A stretch of DNA of 64,000 nucleotides, taken from NCBI GenBank assembly GCA_021234155.1, contig JAJEKV010000103.1, positions 498,001 to 562,000 on the forward strand, read 5' to 3'. A program made the position numbers and the translations under genes. Below the pieces are notes generated by a model. That model saw only the letters and a list, made by a program, of their open reading frames with translations, did no database searches and was not told where the DNA came from. Each line of letters starts with the position of its first letter. Position 1 is the first letter of the stretch. Positions 11,434-21,754 of the stretch are shown here, piece by piece. The DNA comes from Isoetes taiwanensis. Lineage: Eukaryota; Streptophyta; Lycopodiopsida; Isoetales; Isoetaceae.

Positions 11434-12992
11434 CACTCAAATCACTAGCAATATTGGAGTTCGTCAGGGTTGCCCTTTATCTCCTACACTCTTTGGCTTG
11501 TACATTGATCAATTGGAAGAATGGCTTGATAATCATGGCGGCGGAGGTCCACATTTGGCACACTATATCATTAGGCAACTTATCTATGCTGATGATGTTT
11601 CACTTCTGGCACATACCGCTGCTAGTATGCAGCAACATTTACATGCTCTGCACAGTTTTTGTGAGAACACAGGTCTGCGTGTTAATCTCCAAAAGACCAA
11701 GCTTTTGGTAGTTCAATCTTCTCGTCACAATGTTCCCCCTATGCACTATGATAGTCGCGAAGTTGAAGTTGGAGATAGCTACAAGTATCTTGGTGTAGAA
11801 TTCAGAAGAACACACTTTGGGAACGATGTATTACCAAGCGGGTGGTCTGGGCGGATGGAGAGCACTCTATGCAATGCAAAACAATTGTTTTCACAGAAAA
11901 TTCATGATTGGTCACGGAAAGCCCACTTGTTTGGGGCTTTGGTAGAGCCTGTTTTACTGTATGGTTCTGAAGTGTGGGGTCCTGCCATTAGTGCTAGTGC
12001 TTGGGAGAGCTTGGAGCGGGTGCAAAAGTCCTTTCTCACTTACAGCCTCGGAGTTAAAACAACGGTGCCTATGCTATTCTTTTACAAGAGATGTGTTTTG
12101 GCCTCTTCAACATTCTCGCCATGAAGCCATCTCCACTATATCTACAAGATGCAATGGATGATGTTAGGTATCCTGTTGTTGCACTTGCCATGGCTGAATC
12201 TCCTCAGCGTTTGAAACGATGTTGGAAAGAGCATTGCACTACATGGTTTGCCCGTTGGGCTGTGCAACCGAAAGCACTTCCTCGATGCTTGCCGCCTTCT
12301 GATCCCGAGCTTTTGCAACAATATCTCAATGGTCGTTTTCTCAAAAGATATGGGACGCTTGCTTACTTTGGCCCAAGTGAAAACTGGTCATTATCATGCA
12401 CACATAAATCCCACCTTGACACCAGGGCCCCAAGCTTATTTGCTTGCTTCATTGTCCATGAACAAGCTTGTAGCTATTGCATCAATTCGCACGGGGTGCC
12501 ACAAAGCTGGGATTGAGAGAGGTAGATGGGAGCGGCCGCAATTGCCACGAGAAACGACTATGTGCCCGTTGCCCGATTCATGTGTTATTGAAGATGAAAG
12601 CCATACTCTTCTGAGTTGCCCTGCTTTTGAGATAGTCCGGAATCATTTTTTGACCTTAGCATTCCATTCCACGCTTTCACAACTTTTCAGAGCACCATCT
12701 GTGCATGACTTGGCATTATACATACTTAAGGTTCTAGATAAACGTCTGCAATTACTGAGCCCTCAGTAGTCATTATCTCCGCTTGTCTAGTATCATCATT
12801 ACTGCAAAGGTTTTTCCCTTGAAAACATTTCGAGGCAGGGGTTTTTGAATCCTAGTAGTAATGATTGTACTAGCCCATTGTATGGGTCCCATGACCTATT
12901 GGTCTCCGTGGACGTTAAAAAAACTATTCTATTCTATTCTATTCTATTCTATTCTATTCTATTCTATTCTATTCTATTCTATTCTATTCTAT
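11434..12992 (+). mobile_element. LINE, 5'-truncated, ORF2 C-terminal half plus 3' UTR and tail
   Basis: It opens inside the reverse transcriptase at NIGVRQGCPLSPTLFGLYID, continues with the catalytic box LIYADDVSLLAH and YKYLGVEFRR, then the thumb (VEPVLLYGSEVWGP) up to about 12100. A frameshift and two later ones move the remainder between frames (12091-12516, 12248-12769). This includes a C-terminal Cys/His cluster, MCPLPDSCVIEDESHTLLSC. The 3' UTR ends in the shared hairpin (12886-12917) and about 13 copies of TATTC. The clade is the same as the intact element at 17.4-21.6 kb, although the sequences are well diverged. This is a dead copy. Confidence 0.85.
12924..12992 (+). repeat. (TATTC)n LINE tail
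   Basis: An uninterrupted run of the pentamer TATTC directly after GGACGTTAAAAAAAC. The same hairpin-plus-pentamer junction occurs at 9057-9115 (minus) and 55545-55630, so this is the terminal repeat of the LINE and not an independent microsatellite. Confidence 0.85.
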
Positions 12993-13442
12993 GGTCTTGA
13001 GAAATTCCCCTTGGTCCGAGTTGTCACTTTGAATTGTCAAAGGTATTATTTATGTTTCCATAACTTCACATATCTCGTTAACTGGCCCCCTTTATATCCT
13101 ACAGTTTTTGTATCATAATGCTTTTTAATTAGGATATGTAATGGGTTTAAATCCCCTAAAACATGTACAAAATTAACACTATTAAGTATATTCCCGCAAA
13201 TCTTATAGTATTTTGTAAACCTTGATATACAGCATACAAAAACTTGTACAGGCATACCCCACAAACGAGGATCATTATGTACAGTCCAGATCAAGGAATA
13301 AAGGGCAAATATGCCCATCTGACAGCTCTCGGTGCCCGAAGTAACCCCCGTGTGAATATACACCCAAACCAAAGGGGGTTTTAAGGGGGATTTAATTTAA
13401 ATGTGTTGAATGCAATGGATTACCTTCGAATGTCCCCTTAAG

Positions 13443-13575
13443 TGGCATTGAATTAACGTGAACAATGTTCCACTTCTATTATCCACAGAGTTGGAAAACA
13501 ATGTTAAAGTGGCATAGAATGAACGTGAACAATGTTCCACTTCTACTATCTACTGAGTTGGAAAATAAAGTTGGA
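13443..13575 (+). repeat. 66-bp tandem duplication
   Basis: Two adjacent copies of a segment beginning GTGGCATTGAATTAACGTG and GTGGCATAGAATGAACGTG, each running through ACAATGTTCCACTTCTA and GAGTTGGAAAA. They differ at a few bases. No function is evident. Confidence 0.7.
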
Positions 13576-15695
13576 AAAGAATGGCTTGTAGCAAGAAGCA
13601 TGACCACAACAGTTGTGTATGAGAAAACAAAATGCGCCTCTACCTGAGCATATGAGAAAAGTGCAGAGCATCTGAGATATACAAGCAATGTGTAGGCAAT
13701 CTCCTAGTTTCTGAATGGCTTCATATGCGCCAAGATTAAGAATATTAAGGTCTTCTGAGTCCTGGAGGATTTAACAACAATTCATAACCGTAATTGGAGA
13801 GATCAGCCTGACACCATGACATAACAATCATGTAACAACCTGCACCATGACGGGATTTGGCTTATTTGGATTAATAAAAACTGCAGATCCTGGATTACAT
13901 ATTGAATCAGCCTGTAAATTGTTAGTTAATGTTAGTATATACTAAATCTGCAAGCAGCAAATAAAAACATCCTTCTTACTTACATGAGTTTGTCCCACAT
14001 GCACAGCTGTAAGGCATTCTTAGAGTAACAAACAAGTATATGGAATTGAATACTTGAAAGATGAACATACACCAAGTATGTAATTTGGCCAGTAGGGAGT
14101 TCCTGTACTCTATGAACTACATTGCCAAGAGCAGCATCAATGTTCTAGGATTATATGGAGGTGCATTTGGTACTGGTTATGCTGCAGAAGGTGTTGTTCC
14201 CACGGTTGGTGTAGCTTCTGCAGTTGGTGTAGCCGCTAGTATTGGCATGGCTCCCACTGTTGTTCGTGTTGAAGCAGTTAAAGGTTCTGAAGGTCTAGAG
14301 TTTACATTTGCTTCTTCAAGACCTGCATGAAACACCTCGAGTAAGACCGTCCTGCCACTAGAAAGTATGGAATTGGAGATTGACATGGCAGAAACACCTT
14401 GGTTACATCTGTAAATGCCACATACCTAACAAATTAAGATGCAATTTTGCTTATCCAGGATATTGAATTGCCCACGCACAAACTGTGGCATTTGATGTCT
14501 ACATAAATCTTCCAGAGTCTGACGGGAACACTAGGAAGAACATCAAAGGATATGCAGGACGTTTTGTGCTTCTGCCACACATGAGTTCCCTGAAACAAAG
14601 GAGAGTGTGACGATGAGGTTTGGAATAGGCGAGACTCAGGAAGATTTGTAAAGATGCCACCGGAAGGTTTTGCAAGGACTCTTACATAAAGTTTATCTAT
14701 TCATTCTTCACAAAAGTGGGTCCTGTCAGGAGAATATAGCGCTACATGCAAATGTCAGATTCCTAATAAGAAGTAATGATTTTTTTTTTCCAAAGAAGCA
14801 ATGACAATGACAACTACTTAGTCCGTTTTGTGGAATCAGAATAAATTTTGCTGAATCACATTAAGAAACTGTTGAATGCCTAAAAACATTCGCCTCTAGT
14901 TGTTTTTATCTAAATCCGAAAGTAAGAAGCATTCTAGCAGCATCAAGGATCCCCTAAACTCTCTCCATAATAGATGTTTCTGAATCCATATTCTCCAACA
15001 AGCTCAGGACGGAGTGGCTTCTTCTCAAAAAGGACGGAGTGGCTTCTAAAGAAACCCTAAAATACCTTGTTCGATGCCGAAATGGGCTGTCTCTGATTAA
15101 TGCAGTAATGGGCGATGCAGGACACGAAATAGCTCAGCCAGAACTGCTTGGATTCCTTGTCCTAACTCAGGAGTGAGGGACATCTGCAAAACAACCTGCT
15201 CCAATCGGCCAGCAAACCCTAAACTTTGGCATACCTATCTACCTTATGAAACGACCCCTGGCAAGAAGCCCTAATCTTTGTCTGCTCGATGCTTGCATGT
15301 GAAGGGCCATAATATAATGTGTTTTACATAACAAAATAATGTTGTGACCATTGAATTGCCAAGGGGAAAAAAAACAATGACACAAGGTGCATGGAAATAC
15401 TAGATGCACTCTAGAAGTACTAATTAGTACACCTTGCGCAATACGACAGCCAAATCATAGTAAAACCATAGGAAAAAACGTATAAAAATACAAAAACAAC
15501 CCCCTGTCATAATGCTAGATATTTTATGCCACCATTTCTTCCACATTGTTTGAGATCATCTCAAGGCTATTATTCCCCAATCCTGATTTAACTATGTCTG
15601 TTCTATCTTCCCTTTTATTTCCTTCTGCAGTCATAGCACTTTCTGTACCATTTTCTATTCCAATATGCTTAAGTTATTCATTATGACCACTTTGA
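13576..15695. other. Gene-poor stretch with one Ala/Val/Gly-rich ORF
   Basis: The only open frame of note is 14061-14330 (plus, 89 residues). It includes YGGAFGTGYAAEGVV, then short GVA/GMA repeats, and ends FTFASSRPA. It vaguely resembles the Ala/Gly-rich piece at the left edge, but I recognise no family and cannot say it is expressed. A short direct repeat GGACGGAGTGGCTTCT occurs twice at 15007-15046. The remainder looks non-coding. Confidence 0.2.
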
Positions 15696-15699
15696 CCAC

Positions 15700-16945
15700 C
15701 TATATCCACATGCAATTCGGCAAGTTGGAGAGCAATTTGACTTGAGATAGAATCAATAGAATATAATAGAATAGAATAGACAAGGTGTTACCACATTGTT
15801 CAACATTGTCTCCAGATAAGTCGATCAGAGGTAATGAGGGGGTATTGTGAGAGTTGTGAACAAAGGTGTTGGCAGTCGTAGGAATATATTTGGAGACAGC
15901 TTTTAAATGATCCGGTGATGGGGATGAGGCTAGTGGCTCCTCAGTATCTGCACAATAGTCATCTTTCATGTTAGCAAGAACACCAAAATTATTAGTGCAT
16001 CTGACCTTATCTGTGTTACTTGTAAGGCTTGCAGTATCTATATCAGTATTTTCCTTGTTGTTTTCCATAAGTAATAATTCTTCATTCTCCCTTGAGTCTC
16101 CTTTGTTCTTTGTAGTATTGTTCCCACAAGGAGAAATTTTTATACCAATAGCTGTTGTGTTTTTGAGAGAGGGATTGTGACAATCCCTTACAGTGACAAC
16201 TTTTCCTTCTGCAATTTTCCTTGATTCTTGCATTATATTATGCAAGGTCTTTTGGAGATCATGTGGTGAGGCTGCATAGGAGTCTTACCCTTGAGCATTC
16301 TTTTATTGTGCTCAATATTTGCTTTGTTAACAGCCATGAGTTGACTATTTTTATTCTTTTTATTCAAAGCCTCCTTATTATTAGTGCCAATTTTTTCGAT
16401 GGCAATATTTCCTTTAGATATAACTCCCTTGTTTAGAATCTTGATTGTTGAAGGGGCTAAATTGTAAAGAACAGAGTCTTGAAATGTCAATTTATTATCC
16501 ATCTCTTTCTCAATATGTTGCTGTTTTTTTTTTTTTTTCCAGATCTCTTTTCCTTTGAATTCTTTTCTGGCTACCATTGATTTTAGCATAAGGGGTCCAC
16601 TGTTTGAAATTTGATTGAATCAAATTTTGAGGCTGCCTTTTATCTTGGTGATGTAGATAACCTCTTTGATCATTCTGAAAATGAGTACTCTGTTCATTCT
16701 CTGGACATTTGCCTGTTTCAATATTGCAAATATTGACTTGATTATCCTTGTTGTAAACTCTGAAATTTTTTGCATTATCAACTTGTTTTCCTTCTATACT
16801 TTGACCTTCTGTCCCCCTTATGTCCATAATCTTCTGACAAGTGAGGTGCTGAACATTAGTTAATTTGACCTTAATCCTCAAAACTTTAAACTCTATGTGG
16901 ATGTCTAATGTTTCTAGCAACAAGTGTGAAGATGGCAATCAAATG
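15700..16945 (-). pseudogene. L1 ORF1 fragment (basic linker and C-terminal part)
   Basis: Three minus-strand stretches (16510-16938, 16233-16589, 15700-16245) in different frames line up with the middle of ORF1 of the plus-strand L1 at 25-27.6 kb. KINGSQKRIQRKRD corresponds to KVNGSKKRIRNNQ there, LKGKTPMQ to DKGKAPMQ, MHNIMQESRKIAEG to MLNHVIAESKQKIHN, and NNFGVLANM to NKFKVLASL. No ORF2 follows downstream on this strand, so it is an isolated, frameshifted ORF1 piece. Confidence 0.65.
15744..15781 (-). repeat. Tail-only pentamer insertion (AGAAT run)
   Basis: On the minus strand this is an imperfect (TATTC)n tract inside the L1 ORF1 fragment, without the conserved LINE hairpin next to it. 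It matches the tail of the LINE family seen at 12.9 kb. It could be an extremely truncated insertion or simple microsatellite growth. Confidence 0.4.
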
Positions 16946-17440
16946 TGTACATTAGGGTTTGATAGTAAATTGCTACTAGAAAATTTGCTTGAATAAATAG
17001 AGGGTTCCAAGTCCATCTCAAGGCTCTTAATATAAGCATATTTCATAACATAAAAGCAATCAAAATTTTGTGATATCAACCCTCCCACCCTCCCTCCCTC
17101 TCCTAGTTGTTTTGATGCATATTCGTACAGTGCATCCACTATTTGGCTCGAACCATTGGATGGGGATTTAGAGCGATATGGTTCATTGAAGGGTGCGGCC
17201 TCTAATGTACACAAATAGTACATGATAATCTTGAATACGAATTATTAGCAATGACAAGGCTATGATTCCAATATAAAACCCCTCGCCTTGGTGGGAATAA
17301 ATTCTACATGCCAGAAATCAAGGGCCTTTACAAAACTAAAACAAAAGCGTATATGTTAGCTCTTGCTTCTCCCTCCCTCCCTCCCTCCTCCCCCTCCCTC
17401 CCTCCCTCCCTCCCTCTCTCTCTCTCTCTCTCTCTCAGGC
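16946..17440. other. Spacer ending in a CT-rich microsatellite
   Basis: An unrecognised 94-residue minus-strand ORF lies at 16939-17223. From about 17369 to 17437 there is a (CCCT)n then (CT)n tract immediately before the leader of the intact LINE. The tract could be part of the LINE 5' UTR or of the target. Confidence 0.4.
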
Positions 17441-17490
17441 TCTTGTGGCTAATTTTGAAGCCCTAAGTTTTAATTGAACACAAAACAGGC

Positions 17491-18183
17491 ATGGCAAAAA
17501 CCAGAAAAGACAAGCAAGAGTCAGAAGGGGGACCTTCCAGTCTCGAATCTGTGGCAGAGATCTCCCTGGCTACCATTTGGAAAGAAATATCTAGCTTTAG
17601 GCAGGAAGCGGCAGACCGAGAGGCTCTCTTGCTGGGAGAAATACGAAAGCTCAGAGAAGAAAATGAAACCTTGAGGACAGATTACCAGCAGATAAGGAAG
17701 GAACTAGAGGTAATGAAGAATGACATTGAAGAACTGCAGAATGAATCAGACCAGGAAGCCGAGGTTATGGAACTCCGGAATACTTTAGAACAGTTCATGG
17801 AAGCACAAGAAAGAAAAAGTAGAGCTCTGAATCTCCGGATTGTGGGACTACCAGAAAAGCCAGAAGAGAAAACAAAGGAATATGTTGAACAATTCTTTCA
17901 GGAGACTATGGGTGTCAAGGAAGCTGAAGTATCTGATGCATTTCGGGTGGGCAGAAAAGAATCAGGAACCAGACATATAATTGTGAAATTCGTAAACAGA
18001 GAATCCAGATTGGCAGTCTTAAGAAACACTCACACCTTGAAGGGAAAGTTTACCTGGGTAAACGAAGATATGACCAAAGAGCAATTAGCTGAGAAGAAAA
18101 TTGAGATTGCCAAATACAAGGAAGCCCGCCAAAATAACAAAAAAGCAAGATGGATTAAGGGCAAGGTTGTAGTTGAGGAATAG
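17491..18183 (+). CDS. LINE ORF1: coiled-coil RNA-binding protein
   Basis: 230 residues. Residues about 45-110 are heptad-rich (LLLGEIRKLREENETLRTDY and on), a coiled coil expected to multimerise the protein. Residues about 110-175 resemble the RRM-like domain of vertebrate-type L1 ORF1p: RALNLRIVGLPEKPEE and RHIIVKFVNRESRLAVL. The basic C-terminal part (NEDMTKEQLAEKKIEIAKYK, ARQNNKKARWIKGKVVVEE) resembles the ORF1p C-terminal domain. ORF1 proteins coat LINE RNA and act as nucleic-acid chaperones during target-primed reverse transcription. No zinc knuckle is present. The stop TAG at 18181 is in the same frame as ORF2, with only eight sense codons between the stop and the ORF2 ATG. The Met chosen gives a frame typical in length for such ORF1s. 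Confidence 0.85.
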   Translation: MAKTRKDKQESEGGPSSLESVAEISLATIWKEISSFRQEAADREALLLGEIRKLREENETLRTDYQQIRKELEVMKNDIEELQNESDQEAEVMELRNTLEQFMEAQERKSRALNLRIVGLPEKPEEKTKEYVEQFFQETMGVKEAEVSDAFRVGRKESGTRHIIVKFVNRESRLAVLRNTHTLKGKFTWVNEDMTKEQLAEKKIEIAKYKEARQNNKKARWIKGKVVVEE

Positions 18184-18207
18184 GAAAGATGGGAGGCACT
18201 CAGGATA

Positions 18208-21200
18208 ATGGTCTGGAACATAAACAAACTGACCGAGACTAAGATCCTGAGTATGCAAGAGGAAATAAGAGACATCGATTTGCTGTGTTTTCTAGAAACC
18301 AAAGAGCGTGATTTATATGCATTACCTGATATAGAAGGGTTCACAATGATAGCATCAGTTAAGAACAGGAGATTTACAGATATGGACATTGGAAATGGCG
18401 GTGTGGCATGCTATATCAGAGATGAACATCTAGATGTAGTGATGGCTGTAAAAAAGGATGTAAATAACCAATATATATGGCTGCAGATTAAACAACATAA
18501 CAGTATGGTTTATATGGCAGCCTGCTACTTCGCTCCAAGACATAAACAGGCCTACTCGGATGGGGCTACAGGTGAAGATATGTTCTTTGAATTAGAGCAA
18601 GATATCATAAATTACCAGATGCAGGGGAATATTATACTGGCAGGCGATTTTAATGGGAGAACAGGAAATATGCAAGCAACAATCCATACATGGGAAGATG
18701 AACCCATTTGGTTCAAATCGATGGAGGAATCAGAAATTGATAGGCTGGGCTGGAGCAGACGGTCTGCTGATCCGACGATCACCAAATCCGGGCGCCAACT
18801 GCTAAATCTTTGCACAAATGCGGAACTCCTGGTATGTAATGGAATGAATCGATTTCCTAAATCCAAATCTTGTACATGCAGATCGAAAAGTGTGGTGGAC
18901 TACCTTATCATATCCCAAAATGCCTTGGAGTTAATTACAGAGTTCGAGGTTGGGAGAGAAAATCTGGAATCAGATCATGCATTTCTAACATTCTCTATAA
19001 GTGAGAGCAGATTACCATCTCTTGTGGAAAATGATGTCCCGCAACCTATTTGTATGATCAGACCTGCTATGGCAGATGCATACAGAGCATACATTGAAGA
19101 GCAAATAGAACAAAGTGCTTGGAATGACACTGCTGCAGATATGCATAACCAGCTGATAAGAATAATAGCAGATGCCATACATCATTGTGAGCCAATCCGA
19201 GTGAAGAAAGGGCTTCCCTGCAAATCATGGTATGATGAGGAATGCCGTTCAGCTAAAAAACAATGGAAAGATAGCCAAGGAGAAGACATGAAAACTATGA
19301 GGAAGAAATATCAGCGAATTGTTAGGCAAAGGAAAAGACATTTTATCTTGTCAAAGCAGGAGCTCTTGATCCAGCAATGTCATGCAGATCCGAAAACATA
19401 TTGGAAAAATATGAAGCAGCATAAGCATAAAGATCCTCCCATCTCTGCAGCCGAGCTTTGGAACCAAGTCAAAAAGCTGTATTATGATGCTAACAGCCAA
19501 GCAATGCCAAAGGTAAAATCTGATCTGATTTTCACTGAAGAAGAAATTGCCGAAGGCATAAGCAAGCTGGCAAATGGGAAAGCAAAAGATCAAAATAAGC
19601 TGAGCGCAGAACATCTCAAATGGGCCGGGAAAAGCATATGTACAATAATAACGCACATGTTCAATTCAGCGATGCAACAAGGTTTCCCTCAGGATTGGCA
19701 ACTGAACAGAATCGTCCCCATACACAAAAGTGGATCTATGCTGGATGGAAACAATTATCGCACTCTTATGGTAAGCAATTTATTTTCCAAACTTTTTGCT
19801 AGCATAGTAGAGAAGAAAATCAGTATATGGGCTGAACATAATGATAAGAGAGCCAAGACTCAGGCTGGTTTTCGTGCACATATGTCTACATTAGACCATC
19901 TGGTCACGCTAAAATGCATCTTTGATACAGTAAAGGGCACAAAAAAACCAGTTTATGTTGCTTTTATTGATTTTCGTAAGGCATTTGATAAAGTTCCACG
20001 GAACAAGCTATGGGAAAGAATGGAGTGCTTACAAGTACCTAAACAGTTGACAGATGCAGTGCAGATACTATATGAAAAAGTGTTGGTGCAGTTATCGATG
20101 CCTTTCAAAGCAGAAGTTCCAGATGTGACGGAAAGTAACATTGGTGTGAAACAAGGATGCCCCCTGTCTCCCACGATTTTTGGTCTTTTCATAGACAATC
20201 TTGAGGAGTGGCTGGAGGATAATTGCGACGGAGGCACGGAGATATATGGATATGTCATCCAATTGCTTCTGTATGCAGATGATGTAGTGCTTTTTGCACG
20301 TTCGCAGGTGCACATGCAACAGCTATTGGGCCATTTGGGCATCTTCTGTGACAGGACAGGAATGCAAGTCAATTTAGAAAAAACTAAGATCATGACGGTT
20401 GGTGCTCTTAAACAGGAATGTGGCTTTAAATATAAGGAGGATATAGTGGAGACATGTGAAGCATACAAATACCTTGGGCTTGTCATAAGCAGGAACCACA
20501 AATGGAATGCGTGCATAGCACAAAGGGTAGAAAGTGGACAGAAAGCGCTATATTCTATGCAAAGCACATGCAGGAAGTCTCACATTTGGGCGTGGGCTCT
20601 TAAGAGCAAGCTATATGAGGCATTGGTTCAAAGTACAATACTTTATGGGGCTGAAATTTGGGGGCCAGGGCTGCCACAGTGCCTATGGGAAGATATAGAG
20701 CAGGTGCACAAGAAATTCCTAAGACTAGAGCTAGGAGTAAAGGCACAAACACCATACCCGATGATGCTAGCTGAGTGTGGCCTTATGACACTTGAAGGGG
20801 AAGCGCTGCTTAAGTGCATTAAGTACTTAATTAAGGTTAAGAAGATGAATAACACTCGCATTCCCCATCATGCCATGTTGAGTACCGAAAGGAAAGGATG
20901 GTATGCTGATGTTATTAAATGGTTTTCCAAGTGGGATATTGTTTGGGAAGATGTGCCCCAAAATGATGGTTTAAGAGCATGGGTTTATGAAAAGGTTAAG
21001 AGGAGACTTTGGTCAAATCCAAAAACGAAGATGCTACTGTACAGGATGCATATGAATCCCTCACTAGAGACTGCTGCATACTTAAGGGAAAACATATCCG
21101 TGAGAAAAAGACACACTATCAGCAGGATACGACTTAGTTCACACCACCTAGGGGTGGAAGTTGGCCGTTGGGGGACTATCCCAAGACATCTGAGGTGCTG

Positions 21201-21486
21201 CAAGGTATGTGGTCAAGATGACATTGAAGATGAAGAACACGTTATACTTAAGTGCCCAGCATATAGCATGATTCGAGATAGGCATGGCACACATTCACCT
21301 GACCTAGGTACGTTCTTTGAATTGGATGGAAACAGAATTGGATCTTTCTTAATTGAGACACTACAATTAAGAGAGAGATGTACAAAAGATGTGAATACAA
21401 TGCTGAATGAAGATGAAAATTGGAGTGAGAGTGAGGAATTAGATGAGGAAATGGAGACTCATCTAATATTTTATGATGTAAATTAA
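18208..21486 (+). CDS. LINE ORF2: endonuclease and reverse transcriptase
   Basis: 1092 residues. An APE-type endonuclease fills the N-terminus: VWNINKLTETK at the start, GDFNG at 146-150 and SDH at 255-257 are catalytic signatures. The reverse transcriptase follows: RIVPIHKSG and NNYRTLMVSN, then motif A AFIDFRKAFD with Asp588, then GVKQGCPLSPTIFGLFID, then the catalytic YADD at 689-692 and YKYLGLVISR. Near the C-terminus a CX2CX9HX4C cluster (C998, C1001, H1011, C1016) matches the Cys/His motif found at the end of many LINE ORF2s. It nicks target DNA and copies the element RNA there. The frame is uninterrupted. It continues upstream in frame through ERWEALRI to the ORF1 TAG, so translation could start at the ATG or arise by read-through. 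Confidence 0.92.
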   Translation: MVWNINKLTETKILSMQEEIRDIDLLCFLETKERDLYALPDIEGFTMIASVKNRRFTDMDIGNGGVACYIRDEHLDVVMAVKKDVNNQYIWLQIKQHNSMVYMAACYFAPRHKQAYSDGATGEDMFFELEQDIINYQMQGNIILAGDFNGRTGNMQATIHTWEDEPIWFKSMEESEIDRLGWSRRSADPTITKSGRQLLNLCTNAELLVCNGMNRFPKSKSCTCRSKSVVDYLIISQNALELITEFEVGRENLESDHAFLTFSISESRLPSLVENDVPQPICMIRPAMADAYRAYIEEQIEQSAWNDTAADMHNQLIRIIADAIHHCEPIRVKKGLPCKSWYDEECRSAKKQWKDSQGEDMKTMRKKYQRIVRQRKRHFILSKQELLIQQCHADPKTYWKNMKQHKHKDPPISAAELWNQVKKLYYDANSQAMPKVKSDLIFTEEEIAEGISKLANGKAKDQNKLSAEHLKWAGKSICTIITHMFNSAMQQGFPQDWQLNRIVPIHKSGSMLDGNNYRTLMVSNLFSKLFASIVEKKISIWAEHNDKRAKTQAGFRAHMSTLDHLVTLKCIFDTVKGTKKPVYVAFIDFRKAFDKVPRNKLWERMECLQVPKQLTDAVQILYEKVLVQLSMPFKAEVPDVTESNIGVKQGCPLSPTIFGLFIDNLEEWLEDNCDGGTEIYGYVIQLLLYADDVVLFARSQVHMQQLLGHLGIFCDRTGMQVNLEKTKIMTVGALKQECGFKYKEDIVETCEAYKYLGLVISRNHKWNACIAQRVESGQKALYSMQSTCRKSHIWAWALKSKLYEALVQSTILYGAEIWGPGLPQCLWEDIEQVHKKFLRLELGVKAQTPYPMMLAECGLMTLEGEALLKCIKYLIKVKKMNNTRIPHHAMLSTERKGWYADVIKWFSKWDIVWEDVPQNDGLRAWVYEKVKRRLWSNPKTKMLLYRMHMNPSLETAAYLRENISVRKRHTISRIRLSSHHLGVEVGRWGTIPRHLRCCKVCGQDDIEDEEHVILKCPAYSMIRDRHGTHSPDLGTFFELDGNRIGSFLIETLQLRERCTKDVNTMLNEDENWSESEELDEEMETHLIFYDVN

Positions 21487-21496
21487 TTTTCTCGTC

Positions 21497-21560
21497 TTAT
21501 AGGCCTGAGAGGCCTCCCAAAAAGACGTAATACAATTCACTTCACTTCACTTCTCTCACA
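21497..21560 (+). other. LINE 3' hairpin and (ACTTC)n tail
   Basis: AGGCCT-GAG-AGGCCT forms a perfect 6-bp stem at 21501-21515, followed by AAAAGACGTAATA and ATTCACTTCACTTCACTTC. The layout (stem, GACGT, A-rich bases, short tandem repeat) is the same as in the other LINE 3' ends in this window. Confidence 0.7.
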
Positions 21561-21754
21561 CGCACACACACACATATAAGTACATTGACATGTGATTTCA
21601 TTTGCTACTCACAAAGCCATAAGATCACTTGGTTGAAATTGTGGACATATATCTATATGGCATTGGAGATAGATATAATAAACCTTGGATGGGACATTTA
21701 GTTCTCACTTAACAATGGATGCACACATTGGAACTTGAGATATGTTGGACTTAC

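Larger units (their letters stand above)
17440..21570 (+). mobile_element. Apparently intact two-ORF LINE
   Basis: This element contains ORF1 (17491-18183), ORF2 (18208-21486), a short 3' UTR with the family hairpin at 21501-21515, and a tail of ACTTC pentamers to about 21556. Both ORFs are open and all catalytic motifs I can check are present, unlike every other LINE in the window. The 5' boundary is not certain and no target-site duplication was found by eye. The clade, with ORF2 motif QGCPLSPTxFGLxID and a type of ORF1 with coiled coil plus RRM-like fold, differs from the zinc-knuckle plant L1s at 7.6-11.3 and 25-31.5 kb. Confidence 0.85.

Noticed and set aside
15040-15300. Telomere-like AAACCCTAA sites
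   Set aside because: Isolated single units scattered in non-coding sequence, not a tandem telomeric tract.
19953-20567. Minus-strand 204-residue ORF
   Set aside because: Antisense to the reverse-transcriptase domain of the intact LINE.
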